Shown here: one piece after another, positions 12,416-25,245 of the stretch
Layout of the letters: the number at the start of each line of letters is the position of its first letter
How positions within the stretch are numbered: the first letter of the stretch is position 1
NCBI RefSeq assembly: GCF_046630445.1
Contig: NC_092335.1
Coordinates: forward strand, 628,897,501-628,961,500
Direction: 5' to 3'
Source: Rutidosis leptorrhynchoides
Lineage: Eukaryota; Streptophyta; Magnoliopsida; Asterales; Asteraceae
Length of the DNA: 64,000 bases
Notes under the pieces: generated by a model
What the model saw: only the letters and a program-made list of their open reading frames with translations
The model's database searches: none
Told to the model about the DNA's origin: nothing
Made by a program: the position numbers and the translations under genes

Positions 12416-15292
12416 TGAGACGACCCGACCCAATCCATAGGGACGAATACAATAACATATGATAACATTGCGAGGTACTTGACCTCTATATGATACATTT
12501 TACAAACGTTGCATTTATTCTTAAAAGGCAAACTATCATTACATCAATATTTGACATTTTCGTCTAACATTTCATAATATCCAAATGACCTAATTTGTCA
12601 TTTACTTATTTATATTCTCTATTGAACTCCAATGACTCGAATGCAACGTCTTTGTATCATGGCTTAAAAGGTCCCAAGTAGTATCCTTAACATGAGCTAA
12701 TGCACAGCGGAAGACTTAATTCATACCTGAGAATAACATGCTTTAAAACGTCAACATAAAGTTGGTGAGATATATAGGTTTGATGCTAGCAGCGTTATAA
12801 CAATGGAACACAAGATTTCATATATAAATATTTTAATAAAAATATTCTAAGTGGTTGAGCACTTGGTAACCATACTTAACATTTAATCACGTCGCATATT
12901 CCCTTTATTATGAAATCTTACTACACCGTACCAAGGTGTAGTCACGAAACGAAGTACTGTGCAACCGTTGAATACTGGTCGTCCAGTCCGGTTGGGGTTG
13001 TCAGGCCCGATAGATCTATCAACAGGATTCGCGTTTACAATACCACTGTAAATATTAGTTACCAAGCTACAGGGAAGTATGCCAGTGGTACAACTCAACG
13101 TAGAATATATTTTTCAGTTACTTGTGTCCATAGCGTAAAACATAAAATACATGTATTCTCATCCCGAAATATTTAGAGTTTAAAAGTGGGACTATATACT
13201 CACTTTTGTCTTGAAGATATGTAATTTCGACTTGGTCTCCGATTGATATCACGAACCTATCCATATATAATATATCAATACCTTTTCTTTTTAAACAATC
13301 GTCACATATATATACTTATAATACTTTTAATACTTTTAATAATTCCTTAGTCTGTAGTTAGCAGTCCGATGTTAGTAATTCAATTTTAATGGTTCATATT
13401 TAGTTGTTTAATAAACCCCCAATGAAATAAATAAAACCCCCATCGTATATGTATTGGTCGAGATTAATCTTGACCCATGGTACCGGTGTTGTCAAATGAC
13501 GTGTTGCGTACATAAAGTACCGGTGTTGTCAAATGACGTGTTGCGTACAATCATGGGATCTTATGATTAATCTTCTCGTATTGTTTACGGGTGATCCTGA
13601 ACCATATAAAATTAAATTATGAGTACATATGTATAAAATATCATGTTACTTTAGGAAGATGTGATTTATTTAATTTTCTCCAATTATTTTCGTGGCTAAA
13701 CTAGTCTTGGATATCCGATTTTGTTTTGGTCATAATTTCTTCGTTACAACTCCGTTTTCGTTGATTCAACTTTCCACTTCCTTGGATCGAGTCCCTCTTT
13801 AAGAATATGAACTGTAAATACCTTAGTTTGTATTCGAAATCATAGGTCATAGGTCAAATTTTGGTGAAACTTATGAAGTTAATCATTTTTGTTACAAAAA
13901 CATCATTTAATGACCATTTTTCTAAAAATACTTATACTATGAATTAAATCATGAAATTTTTATGTGTTAACATATTCATAAGAAATATCATTTTTCCAGA
14001 ATATAAACCTCCAATTCAAAGTTCAAGATGGTTTTTAATTATCCAACCCAAAACAGCCCCCGGTTGCACTCCGACGTCATAAAAACAGTTTTTTTAGGTA
14101 TTCTTTGAAAAACCAAGTTATACCTTGTTAAATTAGCATATATTTAAGTTATATTACAGGTCTTGAAGTATTTTAAAAGTTAAGTTAGAAGGATCTATTT
14201 AGTTTGCAAACAAGTTTGATATCATTCAAACTATGTTTTTGTTGTTAAAATTGTATACCATACAATAAGATAGCTATATATATATATGAATCGAATAAGG
14301 TTATGAACAAAGTTACAACCTCAAGTTACTTGGACAAGATTGCTGTAAAAGAGGAGTAAAAACCTAGAACCAAAAGAGTGATGAAATTGGATGAAAGATT
14401 GGAAGCAACTTAAGACATAAACTTGAATTGAAAGTTGTATTTTTGTAGTGTTTTTGTTGATCTTTTTATGGTGGTGTTTAAGGTGATTCTTGAGAGGATT
14501 TTTGCTGGAGTTCTTAGAGAGACATGAGGCTAGTAAGTGTGTGTGTTTAGCTAGAGAAATGATGTTCCAAAAATTGAAAATGGATGCATGTATTTATGGT
14601 GGTGTAAAAGGTGTATAAATTTGTAATTTTGTGAAAAGATCTTTTAATCATGTGAAATTGTCATACTAAATAACAAAAGTAGTTACCTTATACATAAGGC
14701 ATGAACAAGGGCTGGTTGGTGGTGATTTGATGTGTATATACCAATAGTAAATACGTATAGAAGCTAGGTATGATACGAGTACATATACTCTAGATATACG
14801 TATAGAAATCTTGTGAAAAATGGAATGAGGATTCAAATATAGCTATCTTTTGTGAATATACTTATATTGTTTTATGTATTTAAGTCTTTAAAAGTGATTA
14901 AATACATTATATATACGATATATGTATAAACATTATAGGTCGTAAGTATTTATGTCAAATAACGTTACGTATAGTTATCGTTTTGAAAGCTTAAGTTAGT
15001 AGTTTCAAAATATACTTATAACTTATTGTTATTAATACAAAATGAGATATTTAAACATCCTTAAATCATGTTAAATATGTATATATACATATATATACAC
15101 AAACGTATAATTAACATATATTGTATAGTTCGTGATATCATCGGTCAAACTAGACGGTTAAACGTTATGTAAAACTCTTTTCAAAATCATAAATCTCAAC
15201 AATTTAGATTGCTTATCATGTTGGTAAGTTTTAATTTATGTAAATATTAATCTTATAAGTGTAAAACGATCGGAAAAATTCGGGTCGTTATA
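12416..15292 (-). mobile_element. LTR C, right end of the LARD array
   Basis: This 2877-bp LTR is equivalent to LTR B. Its last bases are gggtcgttata, so the terminal CA is altered to TA compared with A and B. It is the 5' LTR of internal copy 2. DNA to its right (from 15293) belongs to an older related element and does not start with the polypurine tract, so 15292/15293 is the array boundary. Confidence 0.88.
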
Positions 15293-15308
15293 GTATGATA
15301 GGGTTTCA

Positions 15309-15557
15309 ATGAATAAATATAATGATTTGTTAGAGAGATTTAAGCCAAGAAGCAACGAGGTTGCTGATACGTCTGCTGGTAATATGGTGAAATATAAAAG
15401 AATTCTCCGGTATCAAAAGGGTAATCGTATATATCAGGATTATAGTAAGGCTACTTCGAATGAAAAGTCGAAGTTGACTTGCTGGAGCTGTGACAAAATT
15501 GGCTACTTTGAAAAGGGATCGCAAAGTTATTTTGCTAATAAATGCCAAAGAATCTGA
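15309..15557 (+). pseudogene. Zinc-knuckle-like ORF remnant, antisense to the LARD element
   Basis: This plus-strand ORF of 82 codons carries CWSCDKIGYFEKGS followed by FANKC. It resembles the CCHC knuckle of retroviral nucleocapsid (C-x2-C-x4-H-x4-C), but His is replaced by Tyr and the last Cys by Ser. The young array copies keep the homologous DNA (about 3020-3200 and 9964-10144) with the frame broken. It may be a captured gag fragment or a relic of an antisense ORF as described in some Tat-lineage elements. A chance ORF cannot be excluded. Confidence 0.35.
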
Positions 15558-16027
15558 CGCGGCTACGTGTTAAACTTTTACTCAGTTGCCGGGAGTTTCT
15601 CAGGTGCATAACTATATGCATAAATCTTTCCTTCCGTAGATGAAATGCGGTTGATTCATTCTATCGATTGAGGTGTTTTCAAGAATTATGAAAGGTTTGA
15701 ACGCAGATTGTAATCGTCAAAATACCAATGAGGTTTAAGATGAAATCAAGTGGCAAACTTGAAGAATGTTTAGTTTCATATGTTATAATCAATATTTTAA
15801 TTCATTTTAATTGTCCAATGTTATTAGTCCATAGTCGATAGTCTACAGTAACAGTCCAATAATTCATATATAGCTTAATATATAATATTCGAATTAATTA
15901 ATACGTGTCGTGACCCGTATACGTCTCAGACTCGATTACAACTCAAAGTATATATATTATTATAGAATCAACCTCAACCCTGTATAGAGAACTCGATCAT
16001 TACTGCATATAGAGTTTCTATGGTTAT

Positions 16028-16031
16028 TCCA

Positions 16032-16092
<61 letters not shown>
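16028..16092. repeat. (TA)n microsatellite
   Basis: An uninterrupted TA tract of about 64 bp in the decayed internal domain. The young copies have only a short (TA)n at the matching place (3673-3684), so it expanded in this copy. Confidence 0.95.
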
Positions 16093-16095
<3 letters not shown>

Positions 16096-16899
16096 GTCGA
16101 TATGATATGTCAAAACCTTGTATACGTGTCCCGATATTTAAATGCGTAAATAACAGTATTTAAATGACGAAAAATAAAGTGCGTAAAATAAATAACATAA
16201 ATTAAATGACGATAAATAAAATTGCGAGAATTAAAATTGCGATAAATAAATTGCGATAATAAAATGTAATAAGGAATTTACAGTTAGCTAGGAACAGTTA
16301 ACTGAAAACAGTTAGCGTGGATTCTTAACAAAATTTCTCATAGTTAATTTGTTTGTTTCTAACAGATTTTATTTTGTCCAATGTTTTCTTCATTATGCCA
16401 CTTGTTGGATTATGGTAAATCAAAATCCAAATATGAAATTGAGTGAAAATGGTTATTATGCGGTGAACGGATACATATATCGGTGGTTGTAAGTAGGATA
16501 GTGAATGAGTGTTGAATCAGATTGGAAGAATGTACAGTGTAACTTATTAATGTGAAATCTAAATATTCCTCGGATATTACCTACCCGTTAAAATATTTTC
16601 ACCATTAACAGTTTGTACAAAAGAATTTTTTTTTTTTAATTACAATCTTTATGAAAACATATATACATATATATTTTCTTCAGATGTAATCATGGATTTG
16701 ATGAGTTAATATAATATTAATCTCATTTGCTTTACCGTTAGAACAAGAATATATATAATCTCTAAAACATTAGAGATTACATAATCGCTATGTCAAACGA
16801 AGATAATTGATGTAGAACGATTTCGTAGAACGATGATTATACTTGAGGTACAGAATGAGATGCTGAGGCATGGATTGTTGATGATACTGGTGCTGTTGC

Positions 16900-17345
16900 T
16901 GATGGTACTGTTGGTACCGGTGATGTTGCTGAAGCTGGTAAATTTTGCACCATATTCTCCAAATTTATTTCTCGAGCGCGAAGTTCGTTGACTTCTTCTA
17001 TTATTCTGGGATAATTGTCAGTCGGACGAGTGGATGAATAAGGTTTTGAATTTGAGATAGTATATAATCGTGGTGAGATATTCGGGAAATGACTGTGAAT
17101 ATGGTGTTTCGAATGAGTTCGCCGGTAAGTGCTTCAAGTTCTTCGCCAAGAGTGCAAGTTGGTGGGTGGAAAGGATCGCCTTCTTCTCGTCTCCATCGGT
17201 TAAGTCAACTACGAACCCATAAGATGAATTGGGGATGTATGATTGGTTGATTCATTCTGGTGACACTGCTTTCGGAGCTTAGGTGAAACTCCATATCGGA
17301 ATAGCTATCGAAATCTGAAGGACTCGAACTGGTTGAGGGATTCAT
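16900..17345 (-). pseudogene. Decayed LARD ORF1
   Basis: Homologous to ORF1 at 4614-5060. It keeps the start ATG (17345), the Ser-rich beginning and parts of the C-terminal helix, but contains frameshifts and stops. Conservation of the start position supports the choice of start in the intact copies. Confidence 0.6.
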
Positions 17346-17762
17346 CTCGTACGATCAGATGAAGGATTTTTGATAAGAAATAGAATAGGATGTAGATTAA
17401 TACCCTGCAATACATAATTTACATATGCATATATAATATTAAAATCCCATAAGTTACGGAGGAATCTACGGAAAATGTCAGGCAACGTTTACAGTAACAG
17501 ATACGCTAAGATATGAATTAGTAGATATGCTAAGATATGAATTTTGTCTATACACTAATCATGCAATCAATGCCATAAGATGTGTCTAGACTAAGGATGA
17601 TAAGCAAGTGATTCTATAAGAATGATAAGCAGGTAATTTTCGACACGAAATGATAATCAAAACTTTTGACATGCAGACACGGTCGAAGTCCAGACTCACT
17701 AATGCATCTAAACAACTATCAGTTAGACACACTAATGCAAGACCTGGTTCGCTAAGGCTACC

Positions 17763-17776
17763 GCTCTGATACCAAC
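17763..17776 (-). other. Primer-binding site, first of two
   Basis: Reads GTTGGTATCAGAGC on the minus strand. It is followed on the right by tgtagttacagtgg, which is unlike the LTR end that follows the second copy. Confidence 0.75.
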
Positions 17777-17998
17777 TGTAGTTACAGTGGGGACAACCAC
17801 CGTCCCACCCAGTGCCTTCCCAGCTAACCACCTGGTGACCACTGAGTGTACCTCAGATACTGATTTTAGGGCCTGCCTCTCGGCTACTGCCAACCCTCGT
17901 AAGGGATCGCAAGGAGTAAGAGCCAATGCTTCGTCACAGGTAACACTGTGAGAACCTCCTTCACGACTAACCCGCCACACATGGACGGCATTATACCA
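17777..17998. other. 222-bp segment between two primer-site motifs
   Basis: A GC-richer stretch (cctcggctactgcc..., cacctggtgaccac...) bounded on both sides by the same 14-bp primer-site motif. It matches nothing in the young LARD copies. It may be a remnant LTR end of another family, or an insertion that duplicated the primer site. Confidence 0.5.
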
Positions 17999-18012
17999 GC
18001 TCTGATACCAAC
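17999..18012 (-). other. Primer-binding site, second of two
   Basis: The same GTTGGTATCAGAGC motif, here directly joined to an LTR end (tgaaatgccccgtcc on the plus strand), as expected for a functional arrangement. Confidence 0.8.
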
Positions 18013-18436
18013 TGAAATGCCCCGTCCTAATCCATCTGGACGAAGTCATCAACATTTTATCCCAGAGCGATGATCGACTCTAAGTAATGTCCTTAAAATG
18101 AGCAAATGCACAGCGGAAGATTTCTTTCACACCTGAGAATAAACATGCTTTCAAGTGTCAACTAAAAGGTTGGTGAGTTCATAGGTTTATCTTAAAACAA
18201 TAAAATTCATCATTTTGATAGACCACAAAATTCAAATGCTGCATGGTACAAATGGGCCCAAATCCTATATCCACATGTAATGTACACGCTATATCTTTTA
18301 AATACAGTACATCTTTCTCGTGTACTAAACCATTTTCATAAATTATAGTAACCGTACACATATCTTGTGCACAAAAATAACATACACATAACCTGTGTAT
18401 AAAATCATTCTCTCGATATATAACATTCACATCAAC

Positions 18437-18591
18437 TGGTGGCAATTATCATGTCCACATAACTCAATGGTGGCAATTATCATGTCCACATAATTCAATG
18501 GTGGCAATTATCATGTCCACATAACTCAATGGTGGCAATTATCATGTCCACATAATTCAATGGTGGCAATTATCATGTCCACATAATTCAA
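18437..18591. repeat. Minisatellite, five 31-bp units
   Basis: Units begin tggtggcaattatcatgtcc at 18437, 18468, 18499, 18530 and 18561. One C/T position alternates aactcaa/aattcaa/aactcaa/aattcaa/aattcaa, suggesting growth by 62-bp dimers. There are no spacers, so it is not CRISPR-like. Confidence 0.95.
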
Positions 18592-19173
18592 TAATAATCC
18601 GCAGAACTTCTGTCTGCATTAATAATTCATTCGAGGAATGTTTTGCTTGTGTCTATCTCGTCAAACATTTATAAAAGCATTTCATGTATTCGCAGTTCAA
18701 AATATATTTCAAAAGCATTTAATAAAGCAGTTGTAAAAACAGCGCATGTATTCTCAGTCCCAAAATGTAAAGAGTAAAAGGGAATCAAATGAACTCACCT
18801 ATTATATTTTGTAGTAAAAAATACATATAACGACATTGAACAACTGAACAAATGCAGGGTTGACCTCGGATTCACGAACCTATATCATTTATATATTTAT
18901 TAACACCTATAATTGTAATCAAATAAATTCATATATTATATCTTAAATTATATAACTTATATATTTAATTTGTATATATTTAAAATAGTTAATATTTATA
19001 TAGTTTAATATTATATTTAAAATCAGTAATTTGTTATATATAAATATTTATATAAATAATCTTAATATATATAATTATATGCAATATTATGGTAGTTGCA
19101 ATATATATACTCTTATACAGAAAATATTTATTTGTTGTAATAATATTGTTAATATAAAAGTAGTAATCATCAT

Positions 19174-19445
<272 letters not shown>

Positions 19446-21604
19446 CACTTTTCTGATTAAACTCGGGTTTATATTTATATAACCCATCATTCCTTAATTC
19501 CATCATCATCGTACTACTATAATCTCCATCGTGATTTCTTATTATCATCATCATTCTTTCATAATCATGATTATCATCACCATTGTTATTCCACGCATTC
19601 ATATTACCTACATCATTATTCTCAAAGTAATTTATTCACTATCATCACATCTCTTCCTTGTGTAACATTAACAACATACATCATCTTTTCAGTCCAAATG
19701 AACATGAATCTCGGCCCAAATAAAGACATGAGTACGGCAGCCCACAACAGCCCATCATGTCATTTAAATATGCGGACTAGGTGGCCCAACATATTAAAAG
19801 TTTAGCAAGCCAAACGAATACATATGTGAGCTGTTCGCTTGTTTTTGAAACCCATCCGTAAAAAAAAATAACGCAGTAGCTAACCTCAATGACACATATT
19901 GTTTAATCATATTTTTATCACCATGTCATTCTAAAGTGATTCCATTTGTCTGCCACAAATTTCCTTTTTGTTCCAACATATATTATTATATCAAGTTGAT
20001 CAACCTTTAAAGTAGTGAACACACTCTCCACTTTTTCATTTCATTTCCAAAAGAATATATTGATAATCAATGGATGTTTAAAGGCTGAAAATAGTAACAC
20101 AAAAGCATGGGTATAGCAGCCGTGTAAGGTTTCAAAGTTTTCGGTTTAAGGTTGTTTTTAAGCAAAAACAGAAACACTAAGCTGTAGTGTGTGATGGATT
20201 GAGGTCGGCCAGGAACAAAAATGCAGAAAATAAAAAAATAAAAGGAAACTAGTAATAGCAGCACCACTCGATATTATGGTCATTGTGGTGATCTGTGAAA
20301 GAAACAATGGTTTGAACGACAACAAAATATGGTGGTTCTTGTGGATGAAAACTCGAACAGGAGACAAGGATCATCACTAATAGTTTGAGAGTTTTTATGG
20401 TGGCGTCTTATATGGTGTTCTATGAAACTGAATATAATATAAAATACGTAAGTATATATGTATATAGAGGTAGAGATAGTGAAATGGTTGTTAGGAGGTT
20501 GTAGGGGTGATTGTCTATGATTTGTGAAGGTAGTGATGAGATGATGATCGTGTAGTGATGAAATAGAAACGATATTAAGTAGTAGTGTTAGATGGTTGTC
20601 GAGCTTCTCAAATAAGAGTGGTGATAAATTGGGTGATGGTGGTGTCGTAGTGGGTTCACGATGGTGGAAGTTGGTTGGGTATTCACGACCAACCAGAAAA
20701 AGAATGATGGTGTTTAACTTATTGGTGGTTCGTGGTGAAGCTTGACCAGAAAAGAAAGAAGCATAAAATAAAACGTAGCAATCCATGGTGGTTTTGGGGT
20801 GATCTTTGGTGATGTATTTGTGATGGTATAGGAGCTGCAATATAGCAATCCATAATGATCTCGATTGATGATTAGTGAAGTGAAGGTGTCGTTGGTGAGG
20901 TGGTGTCTTCTTGTTTCCTCAAAATTCTCTTTCTTCCATACGAATTGCAGTAATTATTATATATTGTGATCGAATAATTGATGTACAACATGAATTGATT
21001 GTTAAATGTCTGTATTGATTTTGGATAACGACTTGTAACAAATTTAGACAATGAATCTCAATCAGTGGAAAAAAAATATATAAAAAGAATTAATGGATTA
21101 AGACCTTCAACAGAATTTGGTTGTTTGTGAGATTGGATTCGTTTTTAGAGACAAGGAAAAAAATATGATAGTGATGTTAAACAACTCGACTTCCTATCTG
21201 ACCTATTTTCAGTATTTTTGTTATTAATATAAATATATAAATAATAATAATATTAATTAATAATAATATTAATAATAATATTATTAATAAAGATAAATAC
21301 TAATATGGTACTATTAATAAATGGTTTTATTTTTATAATAATAATAATAATGATAATTATAATAATGTCAATGATATTAACTAATAATATTATAATTATA
21401 ATTTTTAATCGTTTTTATATAATAGTATTTATAACTATATTACTAATAATAATAATATTAATAATACTATTATTAATATTAATATTAATAATAATGAAAA
21501 TAGTAACAATAATATTAGTGTTAATACTATATTTTTACTTGTAGTCATATAACTATTATAATTTCTACATATAATATTTATATTACAATACTCATATGAA
21601 TAAC

Positions 21605-21609
<5 letters not shown>

Positions 21610-21682
<73 letters not shown>
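21610..21682. repeat. (TA)n microsatellite
   Basis: A TA tract of about 72 bp in an AT-only stretch of the LTR. A second (TA)n lies at 21888-21926. The region 21180-21970 as a whole is built of AAT, TTA and TA runs. Confidence 0.95.
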
Positions 21683-21685
<3 letters not shown>

Positions 21686-21885
21686 CATATATTAATATTA
21701 CAATTTATAATTATGTAACATTTAATGATTATATATATACATATATATACAATAACATGTATTGAATATACATTTTGATATATTATACTATATATTTTTA
21801 AATTAAGTATAGAGTTCATCTATATATAAAATACTATTTTTATTACTTAATATATTATTATTTATAACAACAATTGTATGCATCA

Positions 21886-21929
<44 letters not shown>

Positions 21930-22130
21930 TTTTATTTTTTTTACTTATTTATATATATACCTAACTATTTACAAATAATGGTTCGTGAATCGTCGGGAAT
22001 TGTCAAAGGTCAATTGGACATATGAAACAGTTCAAAATTTTTGAGACTCAACCTAACAGACTTTGCTTATCGTATCGGAAACATATAAAGATAAAGTTTA
22101 AATTTGGTCGGAAATTCCCGGGTCATCACA

Positions 22131-23126
22131 GAGGGAGGAAGGTGGTATTGGTGTGGGTTTGTATTGGTAAAAAAAATAAAAAATAAAAATAGAAAAAGAA
22201 AATAAATGAGATTGATAGGTGGTGGATTCCCTTTTCTGTAATCTATGCTATATGTATATGTCTATATTATAGATAGATAAAATTTTGTCAAAGGTAGATT
22301 GAGACGGATAACAAAATGTATTAAAGTAGAAATGGGAGGTTGGTTTGTTGTAATTGAATAAGTCTCTGAAATTAGCTGTCATAGGTGATTTAGTGGGAGA
22401 CAAGAAACAAATATGTGTAACAAAATTCTCATGGTGTTGTTGTTTATTGCATAAGTAACTGTTTTTACATATATTTTATATTTAATATTAATAATTATAT
22501 TAATAATAATAATACTATTAATATTAATAATAATAATTATTATGTTAATGATAATAATAATAATAATGATAACAATAACAATTCAAATGTATCAAATAAT
22601 ATTCATAATACTGATATTAATATTAATATTGATGAAAGTAGTAATAATAATATTAATAACTATTTTTCAACTTGTAATTACATATATTTACAATTTATTA
22701 ATTATGTAATAATTACTAACTATATAATATATTATTTAATAACATTTATTGAACATCTAATATTTATACATTTTATCACTATACATATAGTAATAGTTAT
22801 GTATAGAAATCATATCTATATTCAACTACCATATATATCATTACGTTTTAAATATCAAGTTTTAATTTATCTTAAGTTATCTTTCCTAATAACTGAATCA
22901 CATAATAGTTTAATTTATAATATATAATTATTTACATATAATTATTTATATATACATTTCTATTTACAATTAAAGATTCGTGAATCGTTGGAAATGGTCG
23001 AAGGTCAAATGAATGTATGAACACATTTTAAGATTTTTGAGATTCAACTTAACAAACTTTGCTTATCGTGTCTGAATCATATAAAGATTAAGTTTAAATT
23101 TGGTCAGAAATTCCCAGGTCATCACA
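22131..23126 (-). mobile_element. Partial second LTR end of the same family
   Basis: The final 150 bp (22970-23126) closely match 21970-22130: both contain gattcaac/gactcaac...ctttgcttatcgt and end in gtcatcaca. The AT-only block at 22440-22960 parallels 21200-21960. This is therefore the 3' portion of a second, diverged LTR joined head to tail. Its beginning is missing. Confidence 0.55.
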
Positions 23127-23202
23127 ATTATAGTATCAAAAGAAATATTAAAAGTATAAAATTACAAGTTACCAAATAAATAAAAATAGGCATAAAAGAA
23201 AA

Positions 23203-25245
23203 TTAGGGTTGATGAGGATTGTGCCAGTAGGGATTCCATTCATAGCCGTATGTGCTGTAGAATGCTTGAGCTGGGTCATATGTAGGGTACGGTGGTCGGG
23301 TCTGTATAGTCCAGGGAGGAAATACGGGCATTGGAGTAGGAATGTAGTCTGTATTTATGTGTGCACAATGACTTATGATTTGGTTTTGATGATACTGCCA
23401 ATCTTGAAATGCTCGTTGTCTAGCCATTTCATACTCATGTTGAGCCATAAAAATTTGCATTTCTATCATCTGATTCCCCCCCCCCCCCCGGGATTACTTT
23501 GCTGCTGATCTCTTTCGACCTGTGGATGATGGCCATCATATGGTGCTGCAGCGTTATGTCGTTTCTTTAAAACCTTAGCACCATGATATACTTTCAAACC
23601 AATTGTATCACGGGGTTCTGGTGCTGCAATTATTAATCCCCCCTGACTTCTATCGACATCGAGATACTCATCAATTAAAGTAACAAAGACACCACCTCCT
23701 ATTATACTATTAGGCCGTATACTCCTAACCATAGCAGATAAATAATAACCCACACAATAAGGTATACTCACAGCGCTCTGTGGGTCTCGAATACACATGA
23801 GATAAAATAAATCATTCTCATTTACCTTCTCTTTGTTCCTACCTCGCTGTGTAATCGAGTTTGCTAAGAACCTATGGATTACTCTTAGCTCAGCTCTATC
23901 AATATCAGTATAAGAGTTATTCCCCCCACGAAATCGGTTATGTATAGTCATTCTACTCCATATTCCATTCATATCAAAATTTTCATCAGCCCTCCTACCA
24001 TTAACTATCAACCTTTAACAATCAGTAGATGCTAGTTCCTCAGGCGTATATATAAACAAATCCTGAGCCATGTCTAGTAGAGACATATGGCGTATCACAC
24101 CTCCTAATAAAAATCTAATAAAACTCCGATCAGTTAAGGTAGCTACCCGATCATTTATTTCAACACTACATAATAATTCCACACACCATTCTCTATATAC
24201 ACGCCTACGTATATTGAACAAACATTCCCAATCATTAAAAGTAGAATTACCATACCTTTGTGTAAGTAATTCTCTAATTGGATCGGCCAATCCCACTGTT
24301 TCTAAAGGTTCCCAATCTATTACCCTGGGTACTTCAACAATATTAGACTGAAGGGTATGCAAGTTCCTCTGATATTTTAGATAATCTATCCAATGTCTGT
24401 CAAACCTTAAATTAGGGTGTAAATCTGCCAATTCTATATTTGAATATAAAATGAATTGATGCGGTAGATTTTGTCTATATTGGTCGTTAATCTCCTGTTT
24501 TTCTGCATTCTCAGGAGGAGCATTGTGAGCCTGAGATGCGGATGAAGATTCACCCCTTTCAGTCTGTAAAACACATTAAACACAATTTTTTTGTGCATCC
24601 AAATATGCATTAGTGTTAGCAAAATCATAAATCAAAACAATCATAATGACATGTTTAATCCATATTAAACTTTATATGCATTTTCACAATATTAACAATT
24701 CTACACTTTTACAAATAAACATATATGAAAATGTATACAATGTTCTTTAGCTTTTATCTCAAATAACATGTCAAAATAATCATTACTAGCAATTAAACAA
24801 GTTCTAAATGGCATTCATATTAATTAAATCGAGTTCATACATTTTTTACTCAAAAAGTCCACTTTAATACTTAAAAATCATGTTTAGGATCAAAGTTTTG
24901 ATCATTTAGCAACCTAAACATGTTACACTACTCAATTTAGTATAAACTAACAACAAAATTCGGCCATAACCCGTTTATATCAAAAAGCCCCAATTTTGCT
25001 CAAGATCACAAACCCTAGATTACTCAAAATTTGAAGTTTAAGTCTTCTAATCATGTTAAATAGCATCAATCTAGGTTATACAAGCATAATACAAAAACAA
25101 TTTAAGCATAATTAAACTAGATATCATCAAAATCAAATTAGGTATAAATTTATTCAAGAACACTAAAAATCCGAATTAAAGAGTATTTAGATGTAGAAAT
25201 TACCGATCTCCTTGAGTAACCTCTTGGTAGGATCCTTCTCAACAT
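23203..25245 (-). pseudogene. Athila env-position gene (ATHILA ORF-1-like), spliced, with two breaks
   Basis: This gene lies after integrase, where Athila elements carry an env-like gene of unproven function. The 3' exon starts at 24563 behind a pyrimidine-rich acceptor (TTTTACAG). A short 5' exon of 14 codons (ATG at 25245) ends at a GTAATT donor at 25204/25203. The two join in phase 0 across a 640-bp intron. The product resembles the ATHILA ORF-1 type (segments such as ELLTQRYGN, AELRVIHRFLANS, PYCVGYYLSAM). Breaks: an in-frame TAA at 24015-24017, and a C14 run at 23476-23489 that shifts the frame before the Gln/Tyr/Pro-rich C-terminus (23203-23469). I see no clear signal peptide or membrane span, so env is a positional label only. 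Confidence 0.6.
23476..23489. repeat. C14 homopolymer causing a frame change
   Basis: Fourteen consecutive C (G on the coding strand) sit at the junction of two frames of the env-position gene. Length change in this run is the simplest cause of the frameshift. Confidence 0.9.

Larger units (their letters stand above)
15293..17998 (-). mobile_element. Internal domain of an older, decayed relative of the LARD element
   Basis: The sequence aligns by eye with the right-hand part of the young internal domains (compare 15380-15560 with 3020-3200, 16300-16700 with 3900-4270, and 16900-17345 with ORF1), but with many substitutions and indels. The first 1.6 kb next to the LTR in the young copies has no counterpart here. 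It ends at two primer-site motifs (17763 and 17999). The likeliest reading is that the young array inserted into this older copy. Confidence 0.7.

Noticed and set aside
17586..18055. Minus-strand ORFs over the primer-site region
   Set aside because: They run across a primer-binding site and an LTR boundary, so they cannot be genes of the element.
18437..18591. CRISPR-like array
   Set aside because: The units are contiguous with no spacers, in a plant retroelement.
20280..20840. 186-codon His/Thr/Ser-rich minus-strand ORF
   Set aside because: It lies inside a long LTR and has no recognisable domain; low-complexity open frames like this are common in LTR DNA.
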